Source of the DNA: Hyphomicrobiales bacterium
GTDB lineage: Bacteria > Pseudomonadota > Alphaproteobacteria > Rhizobiales > Beijerinckiaceae
Length of the DNA stretch: 64,000 nt
Assembly: GCA_016716745.1 (NCBI GenBank)
Contig: JADJVD010000008.1
Location: 101,445-165,444 of the forward strand
Direction: 5' to 3'
This document shows, one piece after another, positions 16,343 through 26,642 of this stretch. Position 1 is the stretch's first letter. Each line of letters opens with the position of its first letter. The translations under genes and the position numbers were made by a program. Under the pieces are notes generated by a model. That model ran no database searches, was not told where the DNA came from, and saw only the letters and a program-made list of their open reading frames with translations.

Positions 16343-17137
16343 TCACCAACTGGGGCCGGTGAAGGGCGTGTTCTGAGGCGCCTGCAACGGCCGCGGGGAG
16401 CCGCAATCGGGGCCGTGTGGGCCCGAGAAGATCGGCTTGAGGACGAGATCGGGCGCCGTCATGTTCTCGCCCGTCACCTCGCCAAGAAGGCGGCCGAGCC
16501 GCTCGAGATAGAGCGCCGAGACGAGCGTCAGCCCCGCATAGAGCTGCAGCTCGCAGCGCGCGGCGATCCGATCGGCGAAACGCGGCGCCCAGACGAGCGG
16601 GTGGTCGCGCAGGAACCGCGCGGCCGCCCTGGCCGTGTCCGCATCCTCGGCGCGCTCGAGCAGCAACGCCAGGAACTGCAGCTCGTTGACGAGATGATCG
16701 TCGCTGCGCTTGCGCCAGTCCGGCGCCTTGACGCCGAACCGCGCATACCAGTTGCGGACGAGGAACATCGCCTCCTGCCGCTCCAGCTTGTCCTCGTCGC
16801 GCCAGACCGATTCGGCCGGCGCGGCGTTGTAGCCGTGCGTCAGGTAGATGGCGGCGAACTCGACCGCCAGCGCGTCGATCTCGGCGACGGTCGGCGGGCT
16901 CGAAAGGCTGGCGAGCCCTTCGGCCAGATGCACGCGGATGGAGTCGAAATCCGGGCCCGAAAGGTCGAGCGCGAACCATTGCTCGGGCGGGGTTTCCTGC
17001 AACCGCGCGAGCATCTCCGCGTCTAATTCACGGTCGGCGAGGCGCACGAGAAGATTGAGGTCTTCCACGAGCGCCCGCCGTTCCGCTTCCGCAAGCGGAC
17101 TCCCGGCGGGAGAGTCCGACGCTGCGTTCCTTGTCAC
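16343..17137 (-). CDS. TorD/DmsD-family molybdoenzyme chaperone
   Basis: 264-residue all-helical protein of the TorD family, which holds the apo-catalytic subunit and guards its Tat signal until cofactor insertion. It has 'EFAAIYLTHGYNAAPAESVWRDEDKLERQEAMFLVRNWYARFGV' (family 'P-E-S-x-[YW]' region) and 'DHLVNELQFLALLLE'. The start is a GTG at 17137 whose GTGA overlaps the stop of the iron-sulfur subunit, supporting coupled translation. A 20-bp GC palindrome follows the gene at about 16289-16309. Confidence 0.82.
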   Translation of the reverse strand: MTRNAASDSPAGSPLAEAERRALVEDLNLLVRLADRELDAEMLARLQETPPEQWFALDLSGPDFDSIRVHLAEGLASLSSPPTVAEIDALAVEFAAIYLTHGYNAAPAESVWRDEDKLERQEAMFLVRNWYARFGVKAPDWRKRSDDHLVNELQFLALLLERAEDADTARAAARFLRDHPLVWAPRFADRIAARCELQLYAGLTLVSALYLERLGRLLGEVTGENMTAPDLVLKPIFSGPHGPDCGSPRPLQAPQNTPFTGPSW

Positions 17138-17799
17138 TTCACGGCGCCTTTGCTGTGAGCGACGAATGCGATCGAAGGCTTCGTCAGCTCGATGTCCGAC
17201 ATGTCGCGCACTTGCAGCGAGATCTTGTCGTTCGGGCCGCGGGCCTTCGTTTCGTAGGTGCCGTCGATGATCTTGTCGATCGGGCCGATGTCGAGCACGC
17301 GCATCATGCAGGCCATCACGCAATAGGGCTTGCGGCCGGCGTCGATCTCGTCGACGCACATGTTGCACTTGGAGACGATGTTCTGCTCGGGGATGAACTG
17401 CGGCGCGCCGAACGGGCAGGTCGCCTCGCAGCGCCGGCAGCCGATGCACAGCGTCGAGTCGATGTCGACGATGCCGTCCTTCTTGCGCTTGAAGATCGCG
17501 CCCGTCGGGCAGGCCGGCAGACACGCCGGCTCCGCGCAATGGTTGCACGACATGTTGACCTTGTAGGCGTACACCTCGGGGAACGTCCCCCCCTCGACAT
17601 ACATCACGCGGCGGAAACGCGGTCCCGGCGGCAGGCCGTTCTTGTCCTTGCAGGCGATCTCGCAGGCGCGGCAGCCGATGCAGTCCACATTGTTGTGGAC
17701 GAAGCCGAACTGCACGTCCGGCACGACCGGCGTGTAGGTCTCGCGCTTCTTCTTCGCCGCCGCTTCCTTGATCTTGGCTTTGTCGATCTGATTGGCCAT
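17134..17799 (-). CDS. 4Fe-4S electron-transfer subunit (DmsB-like)
   Basis: 221-residue ferredoxin-type subunit binding four [4Fe-4S] clusters. Cysteine sets are 40/43/46/50, 85/88/93/97, 118/121/124/128 and 145/148/160/164, the DmsB/NrfC/PsrB pattern with no Trp substitution. It has no signal peptide, so it should be co-exported with the Tat-bearing catalytic subunit encoded just upstream. It would pass electrons between that subunit and a membrane or cytochrome partner; no DmsC-type anchor is present here, and the pentaheme cytochrome is the obvious partner. Confidence 0.92.
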   Translation of the reverse strand: MANQIDKAKIKEAAAKKKRETYTPVVPDVQFGFVHNNVDCIGCRACEIACKDKNGLPPGPRFRRVMYVEGGTFPEVYAYKVNMSCNHCAEPACLPACPTGAIFKRKKDGIVDIDSTLCIGCRRCEATCPFGAPQFIPEQNIVSKCNMCVDEIDAGRKPYCVMACMMRVLDIGPIDKIIDGTYETKARGPNDKISLQVRDMSDIELTKPSIAFVAHSKGAVK

Positions 17800-17836
17800 G
17801 ACAAAATCCTCGGAGCTCTAAGGGATCACGTGTCCT

Positions 17837-17855
17837 TCGCGATCAGAGATCGCGA
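17837..17855 (-). other. Hairpin across the molybdoenzyme stop codon
   Basis: Perfect 8-bp inverted repeat TCGCGATC/GATCGCGA with a 3-nt loop. It contains the stop codon of the catalytic-subunit gene and lies 38 nt before the iron-sulfur subunit. There is no T-run, so it is more likely an mRNA-processing or stability element that tunes subunit ratios than a terminator. Confidence 0.4.
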
Positions 17856-20407
17856 CGGAACACGTGGCTCCGCGCGGTGGCGAGTTCGTCCCATCCCGGA
17901 CGATGCTCGAGTTCGGTCTTCTTCACGTTGCACAACACGGTGTTGTAGGCGAACGCCCCGGCAGGCGAGGGTTCGTCGTTGGTGAGGAAGTCGGGATTGC
18001 CGGAGCGATCGACGCCGTTGGCGTCGACGTCCATCCACGCGCCCTCATGCAGCACGACGACGCCCGGCATGCAGCGCTCGGTCACATAGGCCGGCACGAC
18101 GCACTTGCCGCGATCGTTCCACACCTCGACCACGTCGCCCGTCTTGACGCCCAGCTTCTTGGCGTCGGAGGCGTTCAACGTCAGTTCCTGGCTGAACGTC
18201 TCGCGCAGCCACGGAATGTTGTTGAAGATCGAGTGCGTGCGCCAGCGCGGATGCGGGCTGATCATGTGGAACGGGAACTGCGCCGTCTTCGGGCTGTTCA
18301 GCGATTCCCAAGGCTCGATCCATTTCGGGATCGCCGGGATCGGATAGCCGTATTGCGTGCGCGTGAAGTCCCGTGTCTGCGCCAGAACCGTCGAGAAGAT
18401 CTCGATCCGCCCCGACGGGGTCGGGAACGGGATGCCCTTCTCCACCTGATCCTGGAAGGCGACGTGCGGGCGATCCAGCTTGAACTTGTAGATGCCGCGC
18501 TTCTTGAACTCCTCCCAGCCCATCGTCACGTGCTGGTGGCTCTGCACATTGTGCCACCACGCCTCGAGATAGGCCTCGTCGGTCTCCTCGTTGTGCAGGA
18601 AGTAGTCGCGCTTGGCGCGCGGATTGTAGCGCTCGCCGAAGCCGAGGCGGAAGGCCAGCTCGGTGAAGACCTGGAAGTCCGTCTTCGATTCGCCGAGCGG
18701 CTCGATCACCTTCGGGCGGTGGATGTAGTAGTGCCCCTTGTACCAGGGCAGCGCCACGTCGTGCCGCTCGAAATGCGTCGCGATCGGCAGCAGATAGTCG
18801 GCCCAGATGCCCGTCGGCGTGATGGTCGAGTCCATGCAGACGAACAGCGTCTCCATGTCGCCTTCGGCCTCGAGCTTCTTGATCGCCTTGATCTCCTTGT
18901 TGATGTTGGTGAGCTGGTTGAGCCAGTCCGAACCCTGCCAGAAGATGCCGCGAATGTTGGGGATCACGCCGTCGAGCTGATCCTGCCGCGGCCACAGACC
19001 GATCTCCTCGCGCCGCACGTTCGGATAGTTGAGCACGCAATGCGCCCAGCGGTCCGATTTGATCGCCGCGAACCAGACGTTGGCGTATTCGTCGTACGGA
19101 TAGGCGACCGCCTCCGGATGCCAGGCCTTGCCGACGCCCTCCGCGCAACCGCCGAGCATGCCGATATTGCCGGTCATCGCCTGCACGGCCGCGGCCATGC
19201 GGTTGTACTGCTCGCCATAGGCGTTGCGGCCAGGCGACCAGGACGCCTTCAGCGCGGCCGGCTTGGTCTTGGCGTACATGTCGGCGAGTTTCTTGATGTC
19301 CTCGGCCTTCACGCCGCAGATCGCGGCCGCCCATTCCGGCGTCTTGGGCTGCCCGTCGGACACGCCCATGATGTAGTCCTTGAACGACTCTTGGCCCCAC
19401 GCCCATTGCGGCATCGTGCCGGGGTCCATGCCCTGCGTGAACCGGTTGATGAAGTTCTGGTCCTGCAGGTTGTTGGCGAAGATGTAGTGGGCCATGCCCG
19501 CCAGCATCGCCGCGTCGGTGTTCGGGCGGATCGGGATCCACCAGGCGTCGTAGGTCGAGGCCGAGTCCGTGTATTGCGGATCGACGAGCACGAACTTGCA
19601 GCCGCGCTGCTTGGCGAGGCGCATGTAGTAGAACGTGTTGCCGCCGTGGAACGTGTAGGCCGGGTTCCAGCCCCACATGATGATCAGCTTGGTGTGGGCG
19701 AAGGTGTCGTCCTCGTTGCCGTCCTCGATCGTGCCGAAGGTGATGCGCGAGGAGAACGTCGTGCCCTGATAGGAGGGCACCGACCACGAGTTGGTGCGGC
19801 AGCCGAACATGCCGAGGAAGCGCCCGAGCAGGCCTTCCACCTGATCGGACTTGTGCAGCACGCCGTAGGACGCGCCGGCGTAGCTCTGGTCGACCAGCGC
19901 GGTGGGGCCGTATTTGTTCTTCAGATAGACCATGCGCTGGGCGATGTCGTTCAGCGCCTCGTCCCACGTCACGCGCTTGAACTTCGATTCGCCGCGCTTG
20001 CCGACCCGCTTCATCGGATAGAGCAGACGCTCGGGCGAGTAGAGGCGGGCGCGGTAGGAGCGGCCGCGCAGGCAGCCGCGCACCTGCGGCTCCTCCTCGG
20101 TATCCTTGCCGAAGAAGCCGCCTTCCTGATAGCGCCCGTCGTCGGTCGACAGGCGGACGATCACGTCGCCCTTCTTGTGGGCGACCAGCATGTGGCGCGA
20201 GCCGCAATTGTGCGCGCAGCTCGTCACCACCGTCTCGAGTTCGTCGTCCTTCGGGTAGGGCTCGTAGGCGAAGGCTTTCGCCTCCGTCGGCGCCAGCGTC
20301 GGCGCGAGCGCGCTGCCGGCCGTCACCGCCGCCATGCCCTTCAGCACGCCGCGTCGGTTGGTGTTGATCACGCGGCTCGGCGAGAAGTCGTTCTTGATGA
20401 AAGTCAT
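17843..20407 (-). CDS. Tat-exported DmsA-like molybdopterin oxidoreductase
   Basis: 854-residue Mo-bisPGD enzyme of the DMSO reductase family. It has a Tat signal with R18-R19 ('NTNRRGVLKGMAAVTAGSALAPT'). The FS0 region reads C64-x3-C68-x3-H72…C112, so the third cluster ligand is His instead of the usual Cys. 'CLRGRSYRARLYSPERLLYPMKRVG', 'TWDEALNDIAQRM', 'WGWNPAYTFHGGNT' and a C-terminal dinucleotide-binding domain ('LNASDAKKLGVKTGDVVEVWND') follow DmsA. The Mo ligand is probably a Ser in 'NSWSVPSYQG' (by alignment from memory). The ATG at 20407 has a GGAGAC site upstream. The substrate (S-oxide, N-oxide, oxyanion or other) cannot be decided. Confidence 0.88.
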   Translation of the reverse strand: MTFIKNDFSPSRVINTNRRGVLKGMAAVTAGSALAPTLAPTEAKAFAYEPYPKDDELETVVTSCAHNCGSRHMLVAHKKGDVIVRLSTDDGRYQEGGFFGKDTEEEPQVRGCLRGRSYRARLYSPERLLYPMKRVGKRGESKFKRVTWDEALNDIAQRMVYLKNKYGPTALVDQSYAGASYGVLHKSDQVEGLLGRFLGMFGCRTNSWSVPSYQGTTFSSRITFGTIEDGNEDDTFAHTKLIIMWGWNPAYTFHGGNTFYYMRLAKQRGCKFVLVDPQYTDSASTYDAWWIPIRPNTDAAMLAGMAHYIFANNLQDQNFINRFTQGMDPGTMPQWAWGQESFKDYIMGVSDGQPKTPEWAAAICGVKAEDIKKLADMYAKTKPAALKASWSPGRNAYGEQYNRMAAAVQAMTGNIGMLGGCAEGVGKAWHPEAVAYPYDEYANVWFAAIKSDRWAHCVLNYPNVRREEIGLWPRQDQLDGVIPNIRGIFWQGSDWLNQLTNINKEIKAIKKLEAEGDMETLFVCMDSTITPTGIWADYLLPIATHFERHDVALPWYKGHYYIHRPKVIEPLGESKTDFQVFTELAFRLGFGERYNPRAKRDYFLHNEETDEAYLEAWWHNVQSHQHVTMGWEEFKKRGIYKFKLDRPHVAFQDQVEKGIPFPTPSGRIEIFSTVLAQTRDFTRTQYGYPIPAIPKWIEPWESLNSPKTAQFPFHMISPHPRWRTHSIFNNIPWLRETFSQELTLNASDAKKLGVKTGDVVEVWNDRGKCVVPAYVTERCMPGVVVLHEGAWMDVDANGVDRSGNPDFLTNDEPSPAGAFAYNTVLCNVKKTELEHRPGWDELATARSHVFRRDL

Positions 20408-20430
20408 GATCTTTGTCTCCGCTACGGGCT

Positions 20431-21369
20431 TCACTTCTTCGGAAGAGCGAAGCGAGCGTCGGATTCCTTGGAGCGGTCCTTGGCCCAGTCCGGCGTATCG
20501 TCAGGCATGCCCTGCCAGGGATGACGCGGATAGGGATAGGAGATTCGATACCACTGCCGGCCGCCGTGGCAGCCGTAGCACACGTCGGAGCTGGTCTTGC
20601 CAAGCTCCTCGATCTTCTGCCCGTGCAGATAGGTCACCGCGTGGCGGTTCAGACGGAACTGCTCGGCGTGGCAGGTGAGGCAGCCATTCGGCGTTTCGGG
20701 CGTCTCGAGCGCCTCGCGGGTGTCTTCCCACTTGGCGGGCAGGCCCATGTTCTCGCCCGGGAACGCGCCGTGGCAACGCAGGCAGGTTTCGGACGGGTTC
20801 ACCATCTTGCGCAGGGTGAAGTTCGACGCGGCCTTCGGCCAGTCCGAGTTCGCCGCCGCCGGGGTGAGCACATGCGGCGATTCCTCGCGCGTGTCGTTGC
20901 CCTGGTGGCAGAAATTGCAGCTCAGCGTCATCACCTGCTTCGAGTAGGGCGATTGCAGGTGGCGCCAGTGGAAGTCTTCCTGCGCGCCGGCATAGGTGTC
21001 GAGCGTCTGATACCAGGCCTCGACCTGCGTGGCCTTCACGCCCGCCGGGGAGGCGGCGCGAGGCTTGGCCGACAGAATTTCCTTGTGACAGACGAGGCAG
21101 GCCTCGTCCTTGGCGTAGTCGATCGCGGGTTTGAAATGGATCGGATCCCACTTCGCGCGCTCGTAGTCGCCCTTGGCGGCGCGCGCGAGAACGGCGCCGA
21201 GATCTGCGATCGCCTTGGCTTCCTTGATCTGTTCGTCCGTCAGGGTCGCGGCCTGCGCCGATCGGGGCGCAAGGCCCGCCAATAGCGCTGTTCCGCCCAA
21301 CGCAATCAGAGTCGCGGCGATCGCGGCTCCACCGAAGGCTCTTGCAGCATCGCCTTTCCGGGTGGTCAT
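20431..21369 (-). CDS. Pentaheme c-type cytochrome
   Basis: 312-residue exported cytochrome with five CxxCH heme sites at residues 91-95, 151-155, 196-200, 230-234 and 264-268. The N-terminus has a signal/anchor (about 12-40, ending 'APRSAQA-AT'). Spare His residues ('HFKPAIDY', 'DFHWRHLQSP', 'NRHAVTYLHG') could be distal ligands. It does not resemble NapC/NirT closely. It lies 23 nt upstream of the molybdoenzyme gene and probably supplies or accepts its electrons in the periplasm. Confidence 0.88.
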   Translation of the reverse strand: MTTRKGDAARAFGGAAIAATLIALGGTALLAGLAPRSAQAATLTDEQIKEAKAIADLGAVLARAAKGDYERAKWDPIHFKPAIDYAKDEACLVCHKEILSAKPRAASPAGVKATQVEAWYQTLDTYAGAQEDFHWRHLQSPYSKQVMTLSCNFCHQGNDTREESPHVLTPAAANSDWPKAASNFTLRKMVNPSETCLRCHGAFPGENMGLPAKWEDTREALETPETPNGCLTCHAEQFRLNRHAVTYLHGQKIEELGKTSSDVCYGCHGGRQWYRISYPYPRHPWQGMPDDTPDWAKDRSKESDARFALPKK

Positions 21370-21400
21370 GACGTCCTCAGGGGTCCTGAATTGCAGGGTC

Positions 21401-21425
21401 GGCCGGGCGCCGAAAGCGCCCGGCC
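21401..21425 (-). terminator. Strong intra-operon hairpin before the cytochrome gene
   Basis: Perfect 10-bp stem GGCCGGGCGC/GCGCCCGGCC with a CGAAA loop, between the stop of the Met-rich gene and the cytochrome start. No T-run follows on the minus strand, so it may act as a partial terminator or RNA-stability barrier that leaves the upstream structural genes more expressed than the enzyme genes. Confidence 0.5.
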
Positions 21426-21436
21426 GGGGTGTCGAC

Positions 21437-22928
<1,492 letters not shown>

Positions 22929-23038
22929 TGTTACGCTCCTGGCTTCGCGCCCGCTCCTGAGAAGGGGAGGCGTGGGCGCTAACTTTGTGCGGGCTCCCCG
23001 ACCCGCCATCACGGACTTCGCCGTGTTTAAGAGCACGA

Positions 23039-23058
23039 CGCCCGGAATGGTCCGGGCG
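23039..23058 (-). other. Hairpin after the small exported protein gene
   Basis: Stem CGCCCGG/CCGGGCG with a 6-nt loop, starting 7 nt after the stop of the gene at 23065-23439. No T-run follows. With the hairpin at 21401-21425 it brackets the Met-rich gene and may adjust transcript levels within the operon. Confidence 0.4.
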
Positions 23059-23064
23059 GCGTGA

Positions 23065-23439
23065 TCAGCGAATGGTCTTCGGATTGACGGCCTCGCGCTG
23101 GCCGCTCTTGGCCTTGCCGGTCTTCGTTTTTGTCGCGGACGGCGCCTGCGCGCCCTTCTTGCCCGCGTGCCAGCCGCGCATGTCGTAGAGGCCGGGCATG
23201 CCCGGATGATTGAATGGAGTGTACCAGGCGCCCTGGTCCTTCAGGCCGAGCGTGTCGGGATAAGGCTTCGTCACGCCATGCAGGTACCGGTCGCTCCAAC
23301 CGGCGTCCTTCTGGACCTCCTTGATGACTGGCGCGCCCGCGGGTCGTTGATCCGGGGTCAATCCGGCGATCGGGTAGTCTTGGGCGGCCGCCACATTGAA
23401 GGCGAGGATCGAGAAGAGAGCCGTCGCTGCAAACCGCAT
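23065..23439 (-). CDS. Small exported protein of unknown function
   Basis: 124 residues with a signal peptide ('MRFAATALFSILAFNVAAAQ', cleavage near residue 19). The mature part is rich in Pro, Trp and Tyr ('DAGWSDRYLHGVTKPYPDTLGLKDQGAWYTPFNHPGMPGLYDMRGW'), and the tail is very basic and disordered (Lys/Thr/Ser). I do not recognise a family. It is the first gene behind the sigma-54 promoter of the molybdoenzyme operon, so it should be among the most strongly induced products and may help electron transfer or substrate binding outside the inner membrane. Confidence 0.75.
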   Translation of the reverse strand: MRFAATALFSILAFNVAAAQDYPIAGLTPDQRPAGAPVIKEVQKDAGWSDRYLHGVTKPYPDTLGLKDQGAWYTPFNHPGMPGLYDMRGWHAGKKGAQAPSATKTKTGKAKSGQREAVNPKTIR

Positions 23440-23493
23440 GCTCAATGTCCCATGTCTCAGCGCCGCGTCACCCCCGCGGCCGCTCTGATGATG

Positions 23494-23507
23494 GCAAGTC
23501 CCGTGCC
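23494..23507 (-). promoter_or_regulatory. Sigma-54 (-24/-12) promoter of the molybdoenzyme operon
   Basis: On the minus strand the sequence GGCACGGGACTTGC matches the RpoN consensus, with GG and GC separated by exactly 10 nt (GG-N10-GC) and the conserved CACG and TT in place. It lies about 55 nt upstream of the start codon at 23439. The NtrC-type regulator encoded at the far end of the locus is the expected activator. Confidence 0.85.
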
Positions 23508-23583
23508 GGCTCCAAAAATAGCGGTTAACGCATTGTGAATAAACGAAATTACAAAACCGGAACGAGAGTCGGTCTGCGCCGGG

Positions 23584-23671
23584 TTCTGCCAGAATGACGG
23601 CGCGGCTCTCGCAGGCCGGGAAAAAATCATCTCTACGGCAATGAGTTAGGAGAAAAACGCCATTCTGGCAG
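23584..23671. promoter_or_regulatory. Candidate upstream activator sites for the NtrC-type regulator
   Basis: CTGCCAGAATG (23586-23596) and its exact reverse complement CATTCTGGCAG (23661-23671) lie about 75 bp apart, 80-165 bp upstream of the -24/-12 promoter. The first copy is itself a near-palindrome, TTCTG-C-CAGAA. Position and symmetry fit enhancer sites for a Fis-type helix-turn-helix dimer. The stretch 23511-23560 between promoter and sites is AT-rich, as for DNA bending. Otherwise I see nothing in 23440-23697. Confidence 0.6.
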
Positions 23672-23697
23672 CGGCGCATGGCGAAACGGACGTTCTT

Positions 23698-24243
23698 TCA
23701 CCCCGGTCCTGCTTCGCCGCGCCCGAGCCGCGTCGTCGCGGCGATCCGCCAGTCGGCGATCGGAATGTCCTGCGCCGAGGCGACGGCCGCGAGCCGGTCG
23801 AAGCGGACTGGCCGTCCGACGAGACGCTGCGCCAGCTCGGTCGTCTCGTCGTCGATCGTTCCGTCCCTCGGCCGCCCGTAGAAAAGGGAGACGTGCGGGA
23901 CGAACCCGGCCGCCGCCCCTCCGGTCCTTGCCGCCGCCGCGCTGCGAAGGGCGGCGAGCTCCGGCCCGACCGGGAAGGCGGCGTAGAGCGCGCGGAAATA
24001 CGCCTCGGTCGTCTCGACGCCGCCGACGGGCGCCGCGAAGGGCGGCGCAGCGGCCGCGATCGGCCCCAGCAGCCCCGCCAGATCCTGCGCGTCCCGCGCC
24101 AGATCGCCCATCAGCGTCAGATGCGGGCGAAAGACCGGCCCGCCGCGACGGCGCGCCAGCTCGTCGACGATCGTTTGCAACAGCGCCTCGTCTTCGGGGC
24201 AGGCGAGCAGCCACAGCGAGGCGGCGGAACGGACGGCCGTCAT
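23698..24243 (-). CDS. 2H phosphoesterase (cyclic phosphodiesterase-like)
   Basis: 181-residue 2H-superfamily protein with the two catalytic motifs HLTL ('FRPHLTLMGDL') and HVSL ('FVPHVSLFYG'). These two His residues act in hydrolysis of cyclic or 2',3'-cyclic phosphates. The starting 'SLWLLACPEDEALLQTIVDELA' fits the cyclic-phosphodiesterase branch. Divergent from the ABC-transporter operon. The natural substrate is unknown. Confidence 0.82.
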   Translation of the reverse strand: MTAVRSAASLWLLACPEDEALLQTIVDELARRRGGPVFRPHLTLMGDLARDAQDLAGLLGPIAAAAPPFAAPVGGVETTEAYFRALYAAFPVGPELAALRSAAAARTGGAAAGFVPHVSLFYGRPRDGTIDDETTELAQRLVGRPVRFDRLAAVASAQDIPIADWRIAATTRLGRGEAGPG

Positions 24244-24340
24244 CGAAGCGTCATCCCCCTGACATGTCAGTTGCGGATCACTTCACACCATCATTAGAGT
24301 GGCGCGCAAGCGGCCGCAGAGCCGCCGGCAGGGAGAGCGA

Positions 24341-25402
24341 ATGTCCGCAGGCGCAGCAATAGGGGTCGAGGCGCTCGACGTCTCGTACGGGCGCACGCCC
24401 GTGCTCCGCGAGGTCGACCTGACGGTCCCCGCCGGCCGCTTCGTCGCGATGATCGGCGCCTCGGGCTGCGGCAAGACCACGCTGCTGCGCGCCATGTCCG
24501 GCTTCGTGGCGCCGCAGCGCGGCCGCATCCTGCTCGACGGGCGGGACGTCACCGCCGAGCCGCCGGAGCGGCGCGGCATGGCGATGGTGTTCCAGTCCTA
24601 CGCGCTGTGGCCGCACATGACGGTGGCGCAGTATATCGGCTACGGGCTGAAGCTGCGCGGCGCCTCGCGCGCCGACCGCGACGCCCGCGTCGACGCCATT
24701 CTGGACCTCATCCGCCTGCCGGGCTTCGGCGACCGCAAGGTGACGGCCCTTTCCGGCGGCCAGCGTCAGCGCGTCGCTCTGGGCCGCGCGCTCGCCGTCG
24801 ATCCGCCGGTGCTGCTGCTGGACGAGCCCTTGTCCAATCTCGACGCCAAGATCCGCCTCGCCATGCGCCACGAGATCCGCTCGTTGCAACGCAGGCTCGG
24901 CCTCACCGCCGTGCATGTGACGCACGATCAGGAGGAGGCCATGGTGATGGCCGACGAGATCGTCATCCTCGACGCCGGGCGCATCGTCCAGCAGGGCGCT
25001 CCGCAGGACGTCTACCGCAATCCCAATTCGCCCTTCGTCGCCTCGTTCCTCGGGGCCGACAACGTCATCGCCGGCGTGACGCGCCGCGACGGCGCGACGA
25101 CGACGCTCGCTCTCGACAACGGCGCCTCGGTCGCACTGCCGCGGCCGGCGGCGGAGGGCGCCCATGTCGTCCATTTCCGCTCGGACGCCGTGCGGCTCGA
25201 CGAAAACGCCGTGGGCGACGCGCCGGCGCTGCGCCTCGAGGGGCGCATTGCGCAGGCGAGCTATCCGGGCGGGCGCTGGCGTTACGAGATCGAGACGCCG
25301 GCCGGCCGTTTCCTCGTCGACGATGCGCGCGAGGCCGCGCCCGGCCAAAGCGTCCGTCTCGCCATTCCCGCCGACGAGTTGCATATTTTCGCGCGGCCCT
25401 GA
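24341..25402 (+). CDS. ABC transporter ATP-binding protein
   Basis: 353-residue importer ATPase (PotA/FbpC-like): Walker A GASGCGKT (39-46), Q-loop 'VFQSYALWPHM', signature LSGGQRQR, Walker B 'VLLLDEPLSNLD', switch His 'HVTHDQEEAM', and a C-terminal TOBE-like regulatory domain. The ATG at 24341 has a GGGAG site 5 nt upstream. First gene of a four-gene importer operon. Confidence 0.9.
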   Translation: MSAGAAIGVEALDVSYGRTPVLREVDLTVPAGRFVAMIGASGCGKTTLLRAMSGFVAPQRGRILLDGRDVTAEPPERRGMAMVFQSYALWPHMTVAQYIGYGLKLRGASRADRDARVDAILDLIRLPGFGDRKVTALSGGQRQRVALGRALAVDPPVLLLDEPLSNLDAKIRLAMRHEIRSLQRRLGLTAVHVTHDQEEAMVMADEIVILDAGRIVQQGAPQDVYRNPNSPFVASFLGADNVIAGVTRRDGATTTLALDNGASVALPRPAAEGAHVVHFRSDAVRLDENAVGDAPALRLEGRIAQASYPGGRWRYEIETPAGRFLVDDAREAAPGQSVRLAIPADELHIFARP

Positions 25403-25429
25403 CGCTGCGTCTTGCAAAGGAGAGAGAAG

Positions 25430-26599
25430 ATGCCGACCAGACGTCTTGCAAGTCTCGTCACGGGCCTCGCGACAAGCCTCGCGCTCGGCGCCTTCGCCGG
25501 GCTGACGCTCCCCGCCCATGCCCAGACCGTGCTCAACGTCGGCACCGCCGGCGATCAGAACATGGTCGACTATGTGAAGGACTATCTCGGGCCGATGTTC
25601 GAGAAGTCCCACCCCGGCGTGAAGGTCGTCGCGGTCGGCACCGGCCCCGGCGATTCCGGCTCGCAGAAGATCTACGAGAAGCTCTCCGCGCAGAAGGCGG
25701 CCAACGTTCCGGCATGGGATTTCGACGTCGTCGTCGCGCATCAGAAGATGGCGGGGCAGATGGTGAGCGAGGGCCTGCTCGCCAAATATCGCGACCGCAT
25801 CGCCACCGGCGCGATGGTGTCCAGCGCCTCGGCGTCCAACGCGCTCGGCTCGAATGTCGACGGCTACGTCATGCCGATGTTCCAGTCGCAGACCGCCATC
25901 GCCTACAATTCGGACATGGTGAAAGCGCCGCCGAAATCCTACGCCGAACTGGCGGAGTGGGCGACGAAGAACCCGAAGCAGTTCGGCTATAACGGCATCA
26001 AGGGCGGCATGTCCGGCGTCGCCTTCGCGACCGGCTGGATCTACGCCTTCGGCGGCGACGCCGACAAGCTCGTCAAGGGTCCGTACGACGCCGCCACCAA
26101 GACAGGCTGGGACAGCGCGCTGCTGAAACTCAAGGAGTTCAACAAGAGTGCCGTCATCACCCCCGGCAACGCCGGCACGCTCGACATGCTCAACCGCGGC
26201 GAGATCGCGATGGGTCCGGTGTGGGTCGACATGTTTTACACCTGGCTGAACGACGGAAAGCTGCCGCCCTCCATGAAACTGGCGTTGCTCGCCCCCGGCA
26301 TGCCCGGCCAGCCGATGTATTACGCCGTGCCGGCCAAGGCCGCGCAGGGCAAGCTCGCCGAGGAGTTCATCGCGCTCGCCACCTCCCCGGAAGTGCAGGC
26401 GGACGGCATCGTCAAGCGCTTCAACTGGTATCCGGGCATCGACGCCAAGCATCTGCAAGGCAAGCTCGACGACGCGACGTGGAAGAAGCTCTTCACCGAT
26501 CTGACGCCCGACGATCTGGCGCAGAAGGGCAAGCCCTTCCCGATCGCCCCTTATTTCAACGACATTCTCGAATCCTACGAGAAGAAGGTCGCTAACTGA
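25430..26599 (+). CDS. ABC transporter periplasmic solute-binding protein
   Basis: 389-residue family-1 extracellular binding protein (spermidine/putrescine/iron or YnjB type). It has a signal peptide ending 'LTLPAHAQ' (about residue 32), then 'VLNVGTAGDQNMVDYVKDYLGPMFEK', 'MPMFQSQTAIAYNSDMV' and 'EIAMGPVWVDMFYTW' lining the cleft. An AAGGAGAG ribosome site precedes the ATG at 25430. Substrate not determinable. Confidence 0.88.
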   Translation: MPTRRLASLVTGLATSLALGAFAGLTLPAHAQTVLNVGTAGDQNMVDYVKDYLGPMFEKSHPGVKVVAVGTGPGDSGSQKIYEKLSAQKAANVPAWDFDVVVAHQKMAGQMVSEGLLAKYRDRIATGAMVSSASASNALGSNVDGYVMPMFQSQTAIAYNSDMVKAPPKSYAELAEWATKNPKQFGYNGIKGGMSGVAFATGWIYAFGGDADKLVKGPYDAATKTGWDSALLKLKEFNKSAVITPGNAGTLDMLNRGEIAMGPVWVDMFYTWLNDGKLPPSMKLALLAPGMPGQPMYYAVPAKAAQGKLAEEFIALATSPEVQADGIVKRFNWYPGIDAKHLQGKLDDATWKKLFTDLTPDDLAQKGKPFPIAPYFNDILESYEKKVAN

Positions 26600-26642
26600 C
26601 CTCCAGCGCGCCCGGCCTCGAGGGCCGGGCGCGGCGCTCGCC

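Noticed and set aside
23440..23697. Candidate small ORF upstream of the exported protein (in-frame extension to 23679)
   Set aside because: The extension covers the sigma-54 promoter and activator sites and lacks a signal peptide; the ATG at 23439 starts a clear signal peptide.
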